Below the pieces are notes generated by a model, which saw only the letters and a program-made list of their open reading frames with translations, did not search any database and was not told the DNA's origin. Below are positions 14,124 to 14,338 of a stretch of 14,338 nt of DNA, one piece after another. Position numbers and translations under genes: made by a program. This DNA comes from Bryobacterales bacterium (GTDB taxonomy: Bacteria > Acidobacteriota > Terriglobia > Bryobacterales > Bryobacteraceae), in assembly GCA_016789785.1 (NCBI GenBank), contig JAEUQE010000232.1:1-14338 (forward strand), given 5' to 3'. Positions within the stretch are counted from its first letter, which is position 1, and each line of letters opens with the position of its first letter.

Positions 14124-14338
14124 ATGATCCTTGGCAAATTCTGGAATTCCATCCGAGCGCAGATCAACAAAATCGCCAACATCTTCTGGGAGGCCGATCC
14201 GATCGCCCAGATGCAATACGAACACGACGCCGCGGTCGAGCAACTCAAGGAAGGCCGCAAAGGCCTGGAGATGTATCGCGGGCTCGTGGAACGCGTCACC
14301 CGGCAGGCCACAAACAGCCGGGCGCACGTTCAGAAGCT
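14124..14338 (+). CDS. PspA/IM30-family protein (start only; cut by window end)
   Basis: The first 71 codons are present before the window ends. The product begins with an amphipathic N-terminal helix (MILGKFWNSIRAQINKIANI), then ADPIAQMQYEHDAAVEQLK and a continuing charged heptad-like helix rich in Glu, Arg and Gln. This matches the start of PspA/IM30 (Vipp1) proteins: an N-terminal membrane-binding helix followed by a long coiled-coil hairpin, normally about 220-230 residues in total. Family members form ESCRT-III-like assemblies on the inner membrane and preserve it under stress. GGAG at 14110-14113 lies ten bases upstream of ATG. A 122-base spacer separates it from the preceding gene, so it may have its own promoter. 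Position near the envelope-type sigma operon is suggestive of shared regulation only. Confidence 0.75.
   Translation, partial: MILGKFWNSIRAQINKIANIFWEADPIAQMQYEHDAAVEQLKEGRKGLEMYRGLVERVTRQATNSRAHVQK

Overview
The window looks like a chromosomal segment of a GC-rich Gram-negative soil bacterium, most likely an acidobacterium of the Solibacter/Bryobacter group. That placement is an inference. It rests on the high GC content, the outer-membrane type proteins, an ECF sigma factor coupled to a zinc-finger membrane anti-sigma factor, a secreted GH88/GH105-type hydrolase, and tandem Ig/PKD-type domains. I see no tRNA, rRNA, CRISPR array, insertion sequence or phage gene.

Layout. (1) Positions 1-287 hold a short palindromic repeat and no convincing gene. 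(2) 288-3875 (+) is a tight three-gene ABC-2 operon: one ATPase and two large six-helix permeases of the DUF3526 type. (3) 3905-5431 (-) converges on it and encodes an exported GH88/GH105-like unsaturated-uronyl hydrolase whose N-terminal third looks like a metal-site-less M14 carboxypeptidase domain. (4) 5583-6692 (+) diverges from the hydrolase across a palindrome-rich spacer and encodes an unidentified membrane protein with an internal signal-peptide-like segment. (5) 6693-6829 is a convergent spacer with a strong minus-strand terminator and a G-quadruplex-capable CCCT tract. (6) 6830-9808 (-) encodes a 992-residue surface protein: signal peptide, OmpA-type peptidoglycan-binding domain, coiled coil, beta-barrel-like region, PKD-like domain, four tandem Ig-like repeats, PKD-like domain. 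(7) 9809-10192 is a divergent regulatory region. (8) 10193-12646 (+) is an operon of ECF sigma factor, zinc-finger anti-sigma factor and an exported protein. (9) 12862-14001 (+) is a pair of unidentified genes. (10) 14124 to the window end is the start of a PspA/IM30-family gene.

How they may work together. The sigma / anti-sigma / exported-protein operon has the layout of the rpoE-rseA-rseB envelope-stress module, lies head-to-head with the large envelope protein gene, and is followed by a PspA-like gene. The right half of the window may therefore be concerned with sensing and maintaining the cell envelope. This is inferred from gene order. The most unusual items are the large OmpA/barrel/Ig protein, whose order of parts mirrors intimin/invasin-type inverse autotransporters with an OmpA domain in place of LysM, and the hydrolase carrying a degenerate peptidase-like domain.
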